The translations under genes and the position numbers were made by a program. Below, one piece after another: positions 47,353 through 58,382 of a stretch of DNA of 64,000 nucleotides. Every line of letters begins with the position of its first letter. The first letter of the stretch is position 1. The stretch lies in the NCBI RefSeq assembly GCF_030272615.1, contig NC_081410.1, forward strand, positions 572,829,241 through 572,893,240, read 5' to 3'. The notes below the pieces were generated by a model. The model saw only the letters and a program-made list of their open reading frames with translations, did not search any database and was not told the DNA's origin. This DNA comes from Cryptomeria japonica. Lineage: Eukaryota > Streptophyta > Pinopsida > Cupressales > Cupressaceae.

Positions 47353-47416
47353 TATGGTATCAGAGCTTTGGATTCTGAAAGGAAAGTTTAAAGGCACTTG
47401 AGTTAAAGATCCAAAG

Positions 47417-48343
47417 ATGTATAAGAGGGATGAACCTAAGCTAAATAAGTCAAGTTTCTCTACATGGTAGAAAATGATGAAGCTACATCTATCAGAAGTT
47501 GGAGAATATGCTATATACTATCTGGAGAATGATTTTGTTGCACTGAGCACCTATCCATTGACTATGGAAGAGATAAAGGCAAAACAAGAACATATTCAAG
47601 CAATGATTGAAATAACATCTGCATTGACCAATTCTGAGTTTAATGATCTAGAAGGCTACAATGGTGCAAAGGCAATGTGGAATAAGCTCATATCTGTATA
47701 TGGAGGAGATGAACATGTTCAAAGAGAAAAAGTTGATAGTCTAAGAGGACAACTTGAATCTATGAGGATGAATGAAGGTGAGAAAATAACCCAGTATAGT
47801 ACAAGACTAAAAGAGATTGTAAATAAAATCAAAGGAGTAGGATGAACTATTGAAGAAAAGGATGTGACAAGTAAGTTGTTAAGAACCCTTCTACCTACCT
47901 ATGCAATCCGAGTCTTTGCAATCAATGAATTAAGGTCTGTACCCAATATGCCAGTTTCCTTGGATGCCACTATTGGTAAGCTACATGCATTTGAGTTAAG
48001 TAATTTTGATAACAGTGGGTCATCGATAAATAAAGTTGAATTTGCATTTAGTTATTTTCATCTAAATGAATCTAATGATTACAATGAGAGAATGTATAAG
48101 TACTCTGAAGAAGATCACAGTGGAGCAAGTGAAAGATTTTAGAAGAACATGGAGGAGGTACATAAAATATATGAAGAAATCAAAAAGCAAGAAGAATTTG
48201 AAGCACTATTGGCCAAAAGGTTACCGAGAGGCAAAGGTAAGTATAAAGGAAAACTACCTTTGAAATGTTTCAATTGTGATAAGATTGGACATATGGCTTC
48301 TAACTATCCTGACAAAGATTTCACTGAAAAGAGAGACTACTGA
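47417..48343 (+). pseudogene. element E Gag (copia)
   Basis: Reads YKRDEPKLNKSSFSTW, then a 123-codon open stretch (47,474-47,845) with MWNKLISVYGGDEHVQREKV and LESMRMNEGEKITQYSTRLK, the UBN2-like copia Gag core. Zinc knuckle CFNCDKIGHMASNYPD (about 48,267) has its last Cys replaced by Tyr. Stops at about 47,469, 47,846, 48,140 and 48,341. Confidence 0.87.
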
Positions 48344-48539
48344 GATGATAGACAAAAAGATAATCATTACAGACGACACCGAGACTTCAGAAGAAGAGAT
48401 AGAAAGACTGCTTAATTGCTGGTGAGGAATGTGAAGATGATAAATCAGATGAGACTGATATGGAGGAAGTTGTTTATGTGGGTATCAAGGATGGATCAGA
48501 TGAAGAAAGGTATGAAGAAAAAGCCCTAATATCTCACAT

Positions 48540-49770
48540 AAACACTAATGATTCTTGGATTATAGATAGTGGATGCTCACATCATATGACAAGAGATAAA
48601 CACAAGTTTGTTATGTTATAAGATTATGATGGAGGCTATGTTAGATTTGGTAATGATGCACCATGTCCGGTAAGAGGTAAAGGATCCATAACACTTCTTG
48701 ATAATGCAAGATGCAATGATGTTTATTGGGTTGAAGGTTTGAAATATAATTTGTTGAGTGTAGCATAGCTAAACAACATAGGTTACCAAATAGAATTTCA
48801 GAAAGGAATTGTCAAAGTTCATGACAAGAATGGAAAGTTAGCTGCTACCGGGACACAAACAAAAGGTAATACATTTCACCTTGACTCTACTCACAACAAG
48901 TGTTTGCATGCAAAGATTGATAATACCTGGTTATGGCATAAAAGGTTTTGTCATGTTAATTTTGATAATCTGATCAAGATAAGTAAGAAGCACAGAGTAA
49001 GAGGTCTATCAAGTCTTGAAAAACCTAAGAATGCTATGTGCTGAGGATGCCAGATGGGTAAGATGACAAGATCCAGCTTTACAAGTAAGTCCTACACTTC
49101 TAAGGGAATTTTAGATCTTGTGCACATTGATCTTTGTGGTCCTATGAAAGTTCAAAGTTATTATGGTGATAAGTATTTCATATTATTTGTGGATGACTAT
49201 TCAAGGATGATGTTAGTAATGTTTTTAAAAGAAAAGTCAGAAGATTTTCAAATGTTTAAGTGGTACAAGGATAGAGTTGAAAATGAAATAGGAAGACAAC
49301 TGAAATGTCTTAGATCAGATAGAGGAGGAGAGTTCACATCTGATGATTTCAACCTATTTTGTAATGATCATGGTATTAAAAGACAAGTCTCTGCACCAAG
49401 AAATCCATAGAAAAATGGAATAGATGAAAGAAGAAATAGATCTATTGTGGATTGTGCTAGAGCACTGATGATTGAGAAGAAGGTTCCATAAACATTTCAG
49501 AGAGAAGCAATAAGCACAGTTGTTTACACCTTGAACCAAGTTCAATTGAAGAAAGGTACCTTGAAGACACCTTATGCAATCTGGTATGGCAAGAAACCTA
49601 ATGTAAGTTATTTTAAGATCTTTGGAAGCAAATGCTATGTTCATAAAGATGATAGAAATGGCAAGTTTGATTAGAAAAGTGAAGAAGGAACATTTCTAGG
49701 ATATTCTTCTAGAAGAAAAGCATTTAAATGCCTGATCAAATCATCTAACAAAATAGTAGAAATTGCAAAT
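48540..49770 (+). pseudogene. element E protease and integrase
   Basis: Protease WIIDSGCSHHMT near 48,556. Integrase zinc residues WLWHKRFCH and C.GCQMGK (one Cys now a stop, about 49,042). Catalytic LVHIDLCGP, LRSDRGGEF, and the third acidic residue in NGIDERRNRS. Downstream FGSKCYVHKDDR and EGTFLGYSSRRKAF. Five or so stops, many at former Trp/Gln codons. Confidence 0.87.
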
Positions 49771-50040
49771 GTGAAAATTGATGAATTTGCAAAAAGAACT
49801 GATGACAGGAATTCCAAAGAACTAGAAGACTATGATGAATTTGTCTATGTGCAACCGAGAAGTCCTACTGAGATAACTATTGAAGGAAATGAGGAAGATA
49901 TCCAGTTATTGAGTGATGAAGAGTATCATACAAAGCCTACCGAGCCTGTATTAGCCAAATATGTTAGAACACACCATGCACCAAGTCAGATTATAGGAGA
50001 TAAGGATGATGCAGTGATGACAAGGAACAAACTAAGATAG

Positions 50041-50934
50041 AACACATGTTTTATATCTGAATTTGAACCAAGAATAGTGAAAGAAGCATTCAACAGTGAA
50101 GATTGGATAAATGCTATGACAAAAGAGATTGATCAAATCAAGAAGAATGACACATGGACACTGGTCCCAAGAACGAAGGACAAAAATGTAATCGGTACAA
50201 AATGGATCTTCAGAAACAAGCTAAATGAGAAAGGTGAGGTCATTCGAAACAAAGCAAGATTGGTTTGCAAAGGTTATGCCCAAGAAGAAGGAATTGATTA
50301 TGGTGAGACTTCTGCACCTATTGCTAGACTTGAAGGAGTTAGAACATTGTTGGCATATGCTACTTTCAAAATCTTCAAGGTATATCAAATGGATGTCAAA
50401 TCTGCATTTCTGAATGGAATATTAGAAGAAGAAGTTTTCATTGAACAACCTAAAGGATTTGTTGAAGACAATAATAAAGATCGGGTATGTAAATTGAACA
50501 AAGCTTTATATGGTCTGAAACAAGCACCTAGAGCATGGTATGAAATATTGCACTCTTATTTGATTAAGATTGCTTTTATAAGGACAAGTGAGAACAACAA
50601 CATGTACATGAAGAATGATGAAAATGGAATACTAATCTCCACCATATTTGTTGATGATATTATATTTTGTGGAAATGACTCTTTATGCAAGATCTTTGGA
50701 AATGAAATGAGCAAAGAATTTGAGATGTCATTAATTGGTAAGATAAAGTATTTTATAGGCTTACAGATGCTGCAAATGAAAAATGAATTTTTTATTACTC
50801 AATCCAAATACATAAATGAAATCTTGAAGATATTTGGAATGGAGGATTCAAAGCCAGTAAGTACTCCTATGACTACAAACTACAAACTATCAAAGAATGA
50901 TGAATCTACATCTTTTGATGAGACACTCTACTGA
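50041..50934 (+). pseudogene. element E reverse transcriptase
   Basis: Open for 285 codons from 50,077: WTLVPRTKDKNVIGTKWIFR, KARLVCKGYAQEEGIDYGET, QMDVKSAFLNG, LYGLKQAPRAWY and the catalytic FVDDIIF (about 50,648), then SKPVSTPM. The region is intact; a single TGA at 50,932-50,934 separates it from RNase H. Best-preserved enzyme of the window. Confidence 0.92.
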
Positions 50935-50937
50935 TCC

Positions 50938-51600
50938 ATGATTGGAGAACTACAATATGTTGTTCACAGTAGGCCAGATATAGCACATGCAGTAGGTATT
51001 GTTGCAATATTCTCTGCAGATCCTAAAGAAATACACATGACAACAATCAAAAGAATTTTCAGATACTTGAAAGGCACTAAAGATCATGGCTTAGTATATC
51101 AAAAAGGAAATGATTTTGGTTTAAAAGTTTATACTGATGCTGATTGGGCAAGCAACATTGATGATAGAAAAAGCACAAGTGGAGGAGCTTTCTTCTTAGG
51201 AGAAAGATTAGTGAGTTGGCTTAGCAAGAAACAAGGATGTGTTTCTCAGTCAATAGCCGAAGCTGAATATGTTGCTGCAGCACTGAATTGTACCAACATT
51301 GCATGGATCAAACAATTGTTGGAAGGTATAAATGAGAAAGTTACCGAGCCAGTAACTATATTCTATGACAATACTAGTGCCATTAATATTTCAAAGAACC
51401 CTGTTATGAACTCTAAGACAAAGCACATATCTATCAAATATCATTATCTTAGAGAAGAAGCTCAAGAGAAGAAAGTGGTGTTGGAATATGTTAACACAAA
51501 GGAACAAATAGCTGATATCTTCACCAAGCCACTAGCAAAGGACACTTTTGAATATCTCAGAAGTAAGTTAGAGGTCCTACCCCTATCTTTTACTCACTGA
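50938..51600 (+). pseudogene. element E RNase H
   Basis: Open for 220 codons in frame with RT. Residues DADWASNIDDRKSTSG, AEAEYVAAAL and IFYDNTSAINI contain the RNase H acidic residues. Ends KEQIADIFTKPLAKDTFEYL, the normal copia C-terminus. Intact apart from the TGA upstream. Confidence 0.92.
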
Positions 51601-52040
51601 TCGAGATTAGTGAAAGCATCACTTCGATGAATCTATTGAATATCTTTTAAGGAGCCGATGCTGGAGTGATACACTTTAGAATGTTTTTCTGGAAGTGTAC
51701 TAGAAATAATAATAGGATAATATAGAAAATGATATAGGGAACAAGAATTGTAAACAAATGCTCTGACTGAGACTCAGTTGATACACAAAACAACAGGAAA
51801 TAACTTCTTACAGAAAGAAATTATGTTTTAGTTCTATTCTTTTTGGCATTGTTGTCAAAGGGGGAGAAGACCAAGGAGAAGACCAAGATGGAGAAGATCT
51901 ACCCAAGGGGAGAAAACTGAGACAAGACTACAGATTGAAATAAAGACTGAAAATAGAAGAGAAGTCTGATGTATGGGGGAGAGCATTTTAGCATTTCAGA
52001 ATCATAGCAATCCAAATTTTTAAAGGTCAAATCAATTGGT

Positions 52041-52174
52041 TTTGCCATCAATGCCAAAGGGGGAGATTGTTGGCAATATTACAACGATATTGAGAAGGTT
52101 GTTAATGATTATGGACATAACTGATTAAAGATGTTTTACTATCTTGATATTATTATTTTGTCATTGATGTCAAG
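52041..52174 (+). promoter_or_regulatory. PPT-flanking stem of element E
   Basis: TTTGCCATCAATG (52,041) against CATTGATGTCAAG (52,162-52,174): 11 of 13 positions pair. PPT AAAGGGGGAGA lies between. Confidence 0.6.
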
Positions 52175-53536
52175 AATTGATTTTCTAATTCAGTATGATG
52201 TTGCCATATCTTAAGAAATATGATATGAAGATTATAAATAAGTCGGTAAAGACACAGGAAAGAATATGATGAATAAAGGGATAAGTTATTCAATGGGAAA
52301 CTCTACCGAGTCAGACAATGATGAGATCTTGATGTTGTAGATTGTTCTAACATCATACATATGTTGTAAAATGTAAAGGTTAATACTATACTATGTTATC
52401 AAGCAAAAAACCTAGTCAGTAAACCCTAAGGTTATCGTAGTTGGTTAATGAAGATAGAATGTCTACCAAGTAAAGTTTAGTATTCACCGAGTTGTAACCG
52501 AGCTATAACATAATGCATTAAATTTTTACATGTGATATTTAATGAAAGATGCTAATGAGCTGGAGTGGATCAATGATTGGCAAGCCATAGAAAAAGTTTG
52601 TTAACAAATCTAAGGCAATGGAAAGTCGGCAAGAAGATCTATAACTTAGATTGAACCGCATTACCCTAACACAAGTTCCAAGATGAATGTGCAAGTTCTA
52701 AGGTGGGGTAAAATGTTTTCAGATCAAAAGATACAATGAACCTGGACAAGATTGAAGATCTGATGGCTATGATTGATCATGGGAAATGTGATCAAGGAGA
52801 TTAAGCGGTTAGAAGATTGTTTATAAATAAGGAACTATTGATAAACAATGTATGCGGGCAAGTGTATGCATAAGGATGCTACATAGTTATTACCGAGCAT
52901 AGAAGCTTGAAAACCTATTAGAATAATAGAGTATTGATGCCTAGTAGTTAGACAAGATTAGTTCTATTTCTAGAATGTATTAAACAAATAGGAATCTGCT
53001 TTAGCATTTTAGATGTGAAGTTGCAGATAGATTTTCATTACTGTTATTTTGTGAAAGTGACAGGAAATATCTTAACTGAGTGGACTTAACAGTCTTATAT
53101 GTAAATCCTCTAACAAGGTGACATTCTGATTGAGTGTTTGACATCCTTTGACAAGGTCACTTTAACAAAGTGAAGATCCTAACAGATCTGAGGGAAATCC
53201 CTTAACCGGGTCACATCTAGCAATGTGTTTTGTAATCTTTAACAAGATTGGCTTTTAACTGAGCATACTCTAGAAGAGTATATTTCTTAGTGGGTTCGAA
53301 ATCCCACAGTGGTTTTTCCCTATTTGGGTTTCCACGTTAAATCTGGTATTATGAGGTTTATATTGTTCATATGCTTTTGAGTTTGCATGTTTGATAGTTT
53401 TTGATTATATGACTGATATATATTACTGAGGTTGAATCTAATGTTTTTATGGATGAATAAGTTTGTATGATTCACCCCCCCCCTCTCATCTTGTTGGCTA
53501 TTGGATCTGTACTTATATTAAGTATCAGAACTATCA
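52068..53536 (+). repeat. element E 3' LTR
   Basis: TGTTGGCAATATTACAACG to CAGAACTATCA; preceded by PPT AAAGGGGGAGAT. Confidence 0.92.
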
Positions 53537-54215
53537 AGAATTAATGTAATAAATAGAATCAAAAACATCCACATGAAAAGAACACCATAACACAAGATGT
53601 TTTAATGAGGAAACCTCAGTGGGATTTGTGACCCACAATATTCACTTACTGGCCAATAAGAGAATATTACTTACAATAGGGGCCTGCACATGCAGGAAGG
53701 CCAATTGCTTAGAGCTCACTGCTCAATGAGAAGTCACACTGACTTACAATGTGGATTGTACTAATCCAATGATCTATACTGCTTTATAATAGCATCTCCA
53801 ATGCCAAATTCAGTACCGATTCTAACTCTATTCTTTACATATACCCCTTACCTATAATTTGCACATTAGGTCTGCCTAATAATTTTCTTTTTGGTCACTT
53901 CCTTACACTCACAAATGTCTACAATGATCTCTTTTATATACAAGAGTCATTTTACAATTTGTGAAGTTGGCTTATAATAATAATCAAAATATTACATATC
54001 AAAAATCCCGTCGGCCTCTGTGTCGGTATACATCTTTTCTTCTATGCCGGTGCCGGTGCTAGTGTAGAGTGATCTTGTTGATGTTGGTGCACTATCTTGC
54101 TTGAATAATGCTTTGCCGGTATGATGTCTTGTCTGTGCCATAGGATTGCAAGGTTTCCATCAATGACAAAACCTTCAATCACACACAATGTCTCATTGGA
54201 GTGTCCATATGCCAA
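53537..54215 (-). repeat. element B' 5' LTR, second part
   Basis: Continues from 45,839 with the AGAAT duplication; matches 40,071-40,771. The shared GGGAAAAACC block is deleted here. The LTR terminus is eroded (ATATGCCAA then TAGACAG). Confidence 0.85.
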
Positions 54216-54496
54216 TAGACAGTTTATGATTATGATGGGTAAGATTTTCTCGGTTTTAAAATTGAGTAATTGTCATGTCGAGATTATCATTTTCTTTGGA
54301 TAATTTTTAAGAAGTTTTTGGAGTGAGAGAAATAGACTGTAATAGGGGTTTGCAGATGATAGAGGAAGGTATGTTCGATAACTTTCTCAATTGTTGCAGT
54401 TTGTTTTAAAAAAATCTGGGTATTTTGTTAGCTGTTTGTTTCCGTTTTCTCTTTCCTTCTTCACTTGGGTCAATTGGAGAAAATCACCAGCTAAAC
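54216..54496 (+). other. D, 5' non-coding part
   Basis: Resumes D after B'. No reading frame; possible promoter or leader of the D gene. Confidence 0.4.
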
Positions 54497-57400
54497 ATGA
54501 GGCCTACTTTGCCCAAATTAGTAAACTCATCTTCCCTTGTAAGCTCTTTACCAAGGCTAGGTGATACAACATTAGTCCAACTAGATTTAGATGATTTTCT
54601 AGAAAGATTATAAAACCCAGACGCAGATCCTATGATGAGAGATATTGCACAAAGTGGATTATTGGAAGTAGCCACATTTCCCACAACTGGTCCTTGCGCT
54701 GAATTAGTTTTAGAATGTATGAATCACTATGATAAGGGTAATAGATGCATAAGGAAAAACAATGTTGAGGTTTTGTTATCCATTGATAGATAGACAGTAA
54801 TGGCAGCCATGGGTATCCCACATCGGGAACCCTATGAAGATTGGATGATTGGGAAATCGTATGGAATTTTCTCTAAGAAAAATCAGTATTACAGAACTAT
54901 CATTGCACAAAATTGGCTTTTAAAATTCCAAAAAGGAGGTTCAAGGCTGCCGAGACCCTTGACCTATGAGAATTTAATTCCTACAATCCAAGATTTGGTA
55001 ATTTTGTTGAGTAGAGTAAAGGGTAATTCACACTCCTTCTATTGGGAGGAATGGATGTATTTCTTCATCTAGGTCACTCTAGACAAAAATTGGTTCATCG
55101 ACGAGGGAACCATTATTGCAGAAAGGTTACATGATGGTTTGAGTAATTACCTTGGGATGGCAAATTTTTATATGTCTTCATACCTGTTGTATATGCTTGC
55201 TTATGTGAGGGAATGGTCTAGATTGTCCCATGCAAAGTGGGTTCAAGGCATAAAGATTTATGAGTATCACCCCAATTTGACTTTAAAAGGGCATGTTGAT
55301 GATTATCTCCGCTGGAATGATATTTTTGCTAGGAGATTGAACTTTGAATTACAAGGTAACTTGCATAGGAGGATGTCTACAGAGGCTATTGAACTTGTTA
55401 ATAGCTATGGCAGTTTCTTTACCCAATTTAATCACTTCACTTACCTAAGGGTTGGAGGTTTTAAGGGTGAACCCTTTAGGCTACCTAGGTATGTTTCAGA
55501 CTCCTATATTTTGATTGAAGTTTCTAGGAAGCTGGCTTATGTCGCAAAGAATTATGGTGAGGACTCAAACACAAGTGGAATTTTTCCCATCGACTTAGGC
55601 CATTACAGTTGTAGGTTTGTCTCTGATGCACTGAATCTTGAGCTAGAATTCAAGAGATCTTATTTGAAAACCTTTGTGAAAAGGGATAACTTTGACAGTA
55701 AAGGTTTTATTGCTCAATATGTGAAGAAGATGGTGCCTAATCAACATGTGTCCCAATTGGAGGATTATTGGGAGGGCTGCCTAGATGAATTTGAAGTAAG
55801 AAAAAGGAGTTGGCTCAAGTTAACCTTGAAACAAATCCATGACATGAAATTGCCAATGGATACTTCAAGTGTCACCATTGATGATGAAGATGTACTGGAT
55901 TCTGAGTTTATGAAGCGGGTACATAACGAACCTCTCCCAGAGGTGGATTGGAGTAAAAATATGGAAGATAACATTCAAATATGCACTTTCAGCATAATTC
56001 GCAAGACATAAAATTGGGTTAGGAGTTGCTGATTTCACCCAACGAGAGCAACCAGTTCAAGAAAGAAAAGTGGGAAGAGAGATACTACAAGCAAAACTTC
56101 CATTCTAACTAACATTATTGTTTCTATTGCAGGAAAAAGGTAGGCAAAGATTAAAGAAGAGAAACTTGACATTGAGGCTGAACTTTCTATTGGTGGTTGG
56201 GTTACCAAGTCTAGGTCCAAGAAGAGTTTTCAGCTATCGGCTCCCCATCTCATTTTGGATTTGGATGCAGAGGAAGTACTGTGCAAACATCCCGTGTTTC
56301 TAATACAAACAAGGTTTCAATTGGTGTAGATACTACTTTCCAAGACTCAGGGATGCTTGATATCCAGTCTCATGCAGACAATGCCACACTGCCACCTTCA
56401 GAAGGATCTCCACCCATGCCATCTAAGGAATTGACTTTGGCACCCAAGTGGATAACTAACTCAATTACCAGGAAAAGAAATGTGGTTCATATTTCGATAT
56501 CAATGGAGGATGCCGTGAGTAAATGCTTGGGAAAATCCACAAAGCCTAAAAGGTTAAAAATGGAGGCTATGATTGGTTTTGACGAAAGCACAAAGCACTA
56601 GACTACAAACATTGCCAAACCTATGCCCGATAAAGATGTTGTTACTACTTGAGAAGTAGATTATACCATTGAATGAGTTGATTTGGGGGTTAGAACCAGA
56701 GCTGTAGATGTGAAACATTTGGAGACTTCAACCAAGTGGATTATCTCTCATACTTGGAAGGACAAAAGAGACAAGGTTGAATTAAAGAAAAATCTAATGC
56801 AAATGGCTCAGTATATTCATGCTCTTCAGAATAGCCCATTACCGCTATCTCAAAGTTCAGGACCATTTAGTCCTAAAACACCTAGTAATTAGAAATTCTT
56901 TGATGAGGTTCAATGAAACAAGATGATTGTTGAGGTTTTCTCAGAATGGCTCACCTTGATCATGCATTAAGGGATTAATTACATAATGGATTTAGTCCAT
57001 ATTTTAAAAGATGCTAGAGAAGTCACAAAGGAATTAGATGCTGACTTAATCTCATGGTAGAAAGAGAAGACTAAGTGGGCAGTGATTTCAAAACAAATGC
57101 ACAATATTCAATGTTATGGCCTGATGAATTTCCTTGCCGAAAAGCAAGTGTCAGGGCTAAATGATGATGTAATGTTTATTTGCAAAGAAAGCATTGAGTG
57201 GCATAACGAGATCATTGAACAGGGCCATAGCGAATCAGCCAGTTTACGTGGTGAATTAACAACCTTGAGGATGACCATGCAGAAGGATTTGCGCTACATG
57301 GATGTCCAATTGCTTAAAGAAGATGGCCAAACTCTAGAAGATACTGTAGAGATGATTAATTAGTTTAGCAGCCACATTAAACAAATCAAAGTGGAGAAAT

Positions 57401-57592
57401 CCTTCACTATGGGTGATTTTATGAGGATTTCCAAAGTAAAATCGATGCTCATAGTTTGTCTCGATCACCTGGACTCACACAGGGATAAAGTGCAGATGGT
57501 GAAGAGAAAGAAAGAGCTTTGGAAGCAAAGAGTAATTCACATCAGTCTGCTGCATGTAACTATAATTAAAGAATTTGTTAAGGTGCATTGAG
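54497..57592 (+). pseudogene. gene carried by D, unknown function, probable intron
   Basis: ATG at 54,497 (MRPTLPKLVNSSSLVSSL). The frame is constant to 56,011 with three stops; longest open part 290 codons (55,139-56,011), with SSYLLYMLAYVREWSRLSHA and LRWNDIFARRLNFELQGN. Around 56,105-56,132 a branch-point-like CTAAC, a T-rich tract and TTGCAG form a good plant splice acceptor. After it a second long frame continues (56,281-57,591, stops), ending in a charged coiled-coil-like part. No transposase signature or zinc finger seen. The helical pattern resembles B ORF2 only vaguely. Could be a captured host gene or a transposon protein. Confidence 0.5.
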
Positions 57593-58380
57593 AGTGAAGT
57601 GTGGCTAAGGCGGTGATGGTGTCCATCCAAAACACCAACTTGGGTAATCCGACCAAGACCGAATCAACGACTTGACTAGCGCTATTGGTAGTTGTTTGCC
57701 AGCGAGTCTAGTCATTTTTATTTTTGGTTATGTAGTTAGGGTAGTTCTCTGTTAACTCTTGTGAGTTAATTTTACTTATGGTTAAAAACTATTGGTCTAG
57801 CGGCCTATTTATATGTTTTGTAATGACTTTATTGAGGTTCACTAAGTTTTTGAAAAACTATCTTTTAAATTGGCTGAAAAACTTTGTGTATGTAGAAAGG
57901 TGGATGATCATCAATGAATGAAAATCTCATTAATAGTTATCTTTGATCTCAAATCTGTGTGTTTGATATTTGGAATTTGATTTTTGTGAAAATCTGTTTC
58001 AAGGAAAGAGTTGTTAAACTTTCTATGTGTGCAGAAAATTATCAGCAAATTTCATCTTTAAAGGTTTTTCATTTCATTTTAGTGTACATGTGAAGTCTAT
58101 CAGCTTTATGAAAAGAGTTATATATGAATCAGTGCTTGTGTTAATTTCGTATTGACTAATGAATGCAATTAGCTTTTAGTGCTTTCTAGTGAAAAGCATA
58201 CTATTGATTGTGTGTAATTTGGAGCTGATTGAATATTTATTAAAGGGAGTTGTACCTTAATTCAGAGTATAATCAATATAATGATTGTCCAACTGATTGG
58301 TAGAGAATTTGTCTTTCTTTCCTTGAGCCATAATGTATAGAGATTAAATTAATAAAGGGAGACAAATCTATTTACCAACA
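57593..58380 (+). other. D, 3' non-coding part
   Basis: 790 bp, AT-rich, no gene. Ends GAGACAAATCTATTTACCAACA at the TIR. Confidence 0.5.
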
Positions 58381-58382
58381 AA

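Larger units (their letters stand above)
45840..53536 (+). mobile_element. element E: complete copia element
   Basis: 7.7 kb, LTRs 45,840-47,352 and 52,068-53,536, perfect 5-bp target duplication AGAAT (45,835-45,839 and 53,537-53,541). The innermost and apparently youngest insertion: about 7 differences in the first ~195 aligned LTR bases. All copia domains present but with scattered stops, so not autonomous now. Confidence 0.93.
39961..54215 (-). mobile_element. element B': second copy of family B, minus strand (split by E)
   Basis: 3' LTR 39,961-40,771, internal region 40,772-45,722, 5' LTR 45,723-45,839 plus 53,537-54,215. Same gene order as B and about 6.56 kb without E. Inserted in D: flank GATAG on the left against (A)ATAG on the right, an imperfect target duplication. 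LTRs differ by roughly 6 % by hand. Confidence 0.88.
39367..58380 (+). mobile_element. insertion D (TIR-ended, split by B')
   Basis: Interrupts B ORF2. Termini TGTTGGTA (39,367) and TACCAACA (58,380) are 8-bp inverted repeats. Without B' it is 39,367-39,960 plus 54,216-58,380, about 4.76 kb. The 5' bases do not recur near the 3' end, so I see no LTRs, PBS or PPT. Carries an ORF with a probable intron. Class undetermined: DNA transposon or captured gene. No perfect target duplication is seen (AACCA against AATTG). Confidence 0.55.

Noticed and set aside
47353-47370. tRNA gene at the TGGTATCAGAGC sites
   Set aside because: These are retrotransposon primer-binding sites complementary to a tRNA 3' end; no cloverleaf is present.
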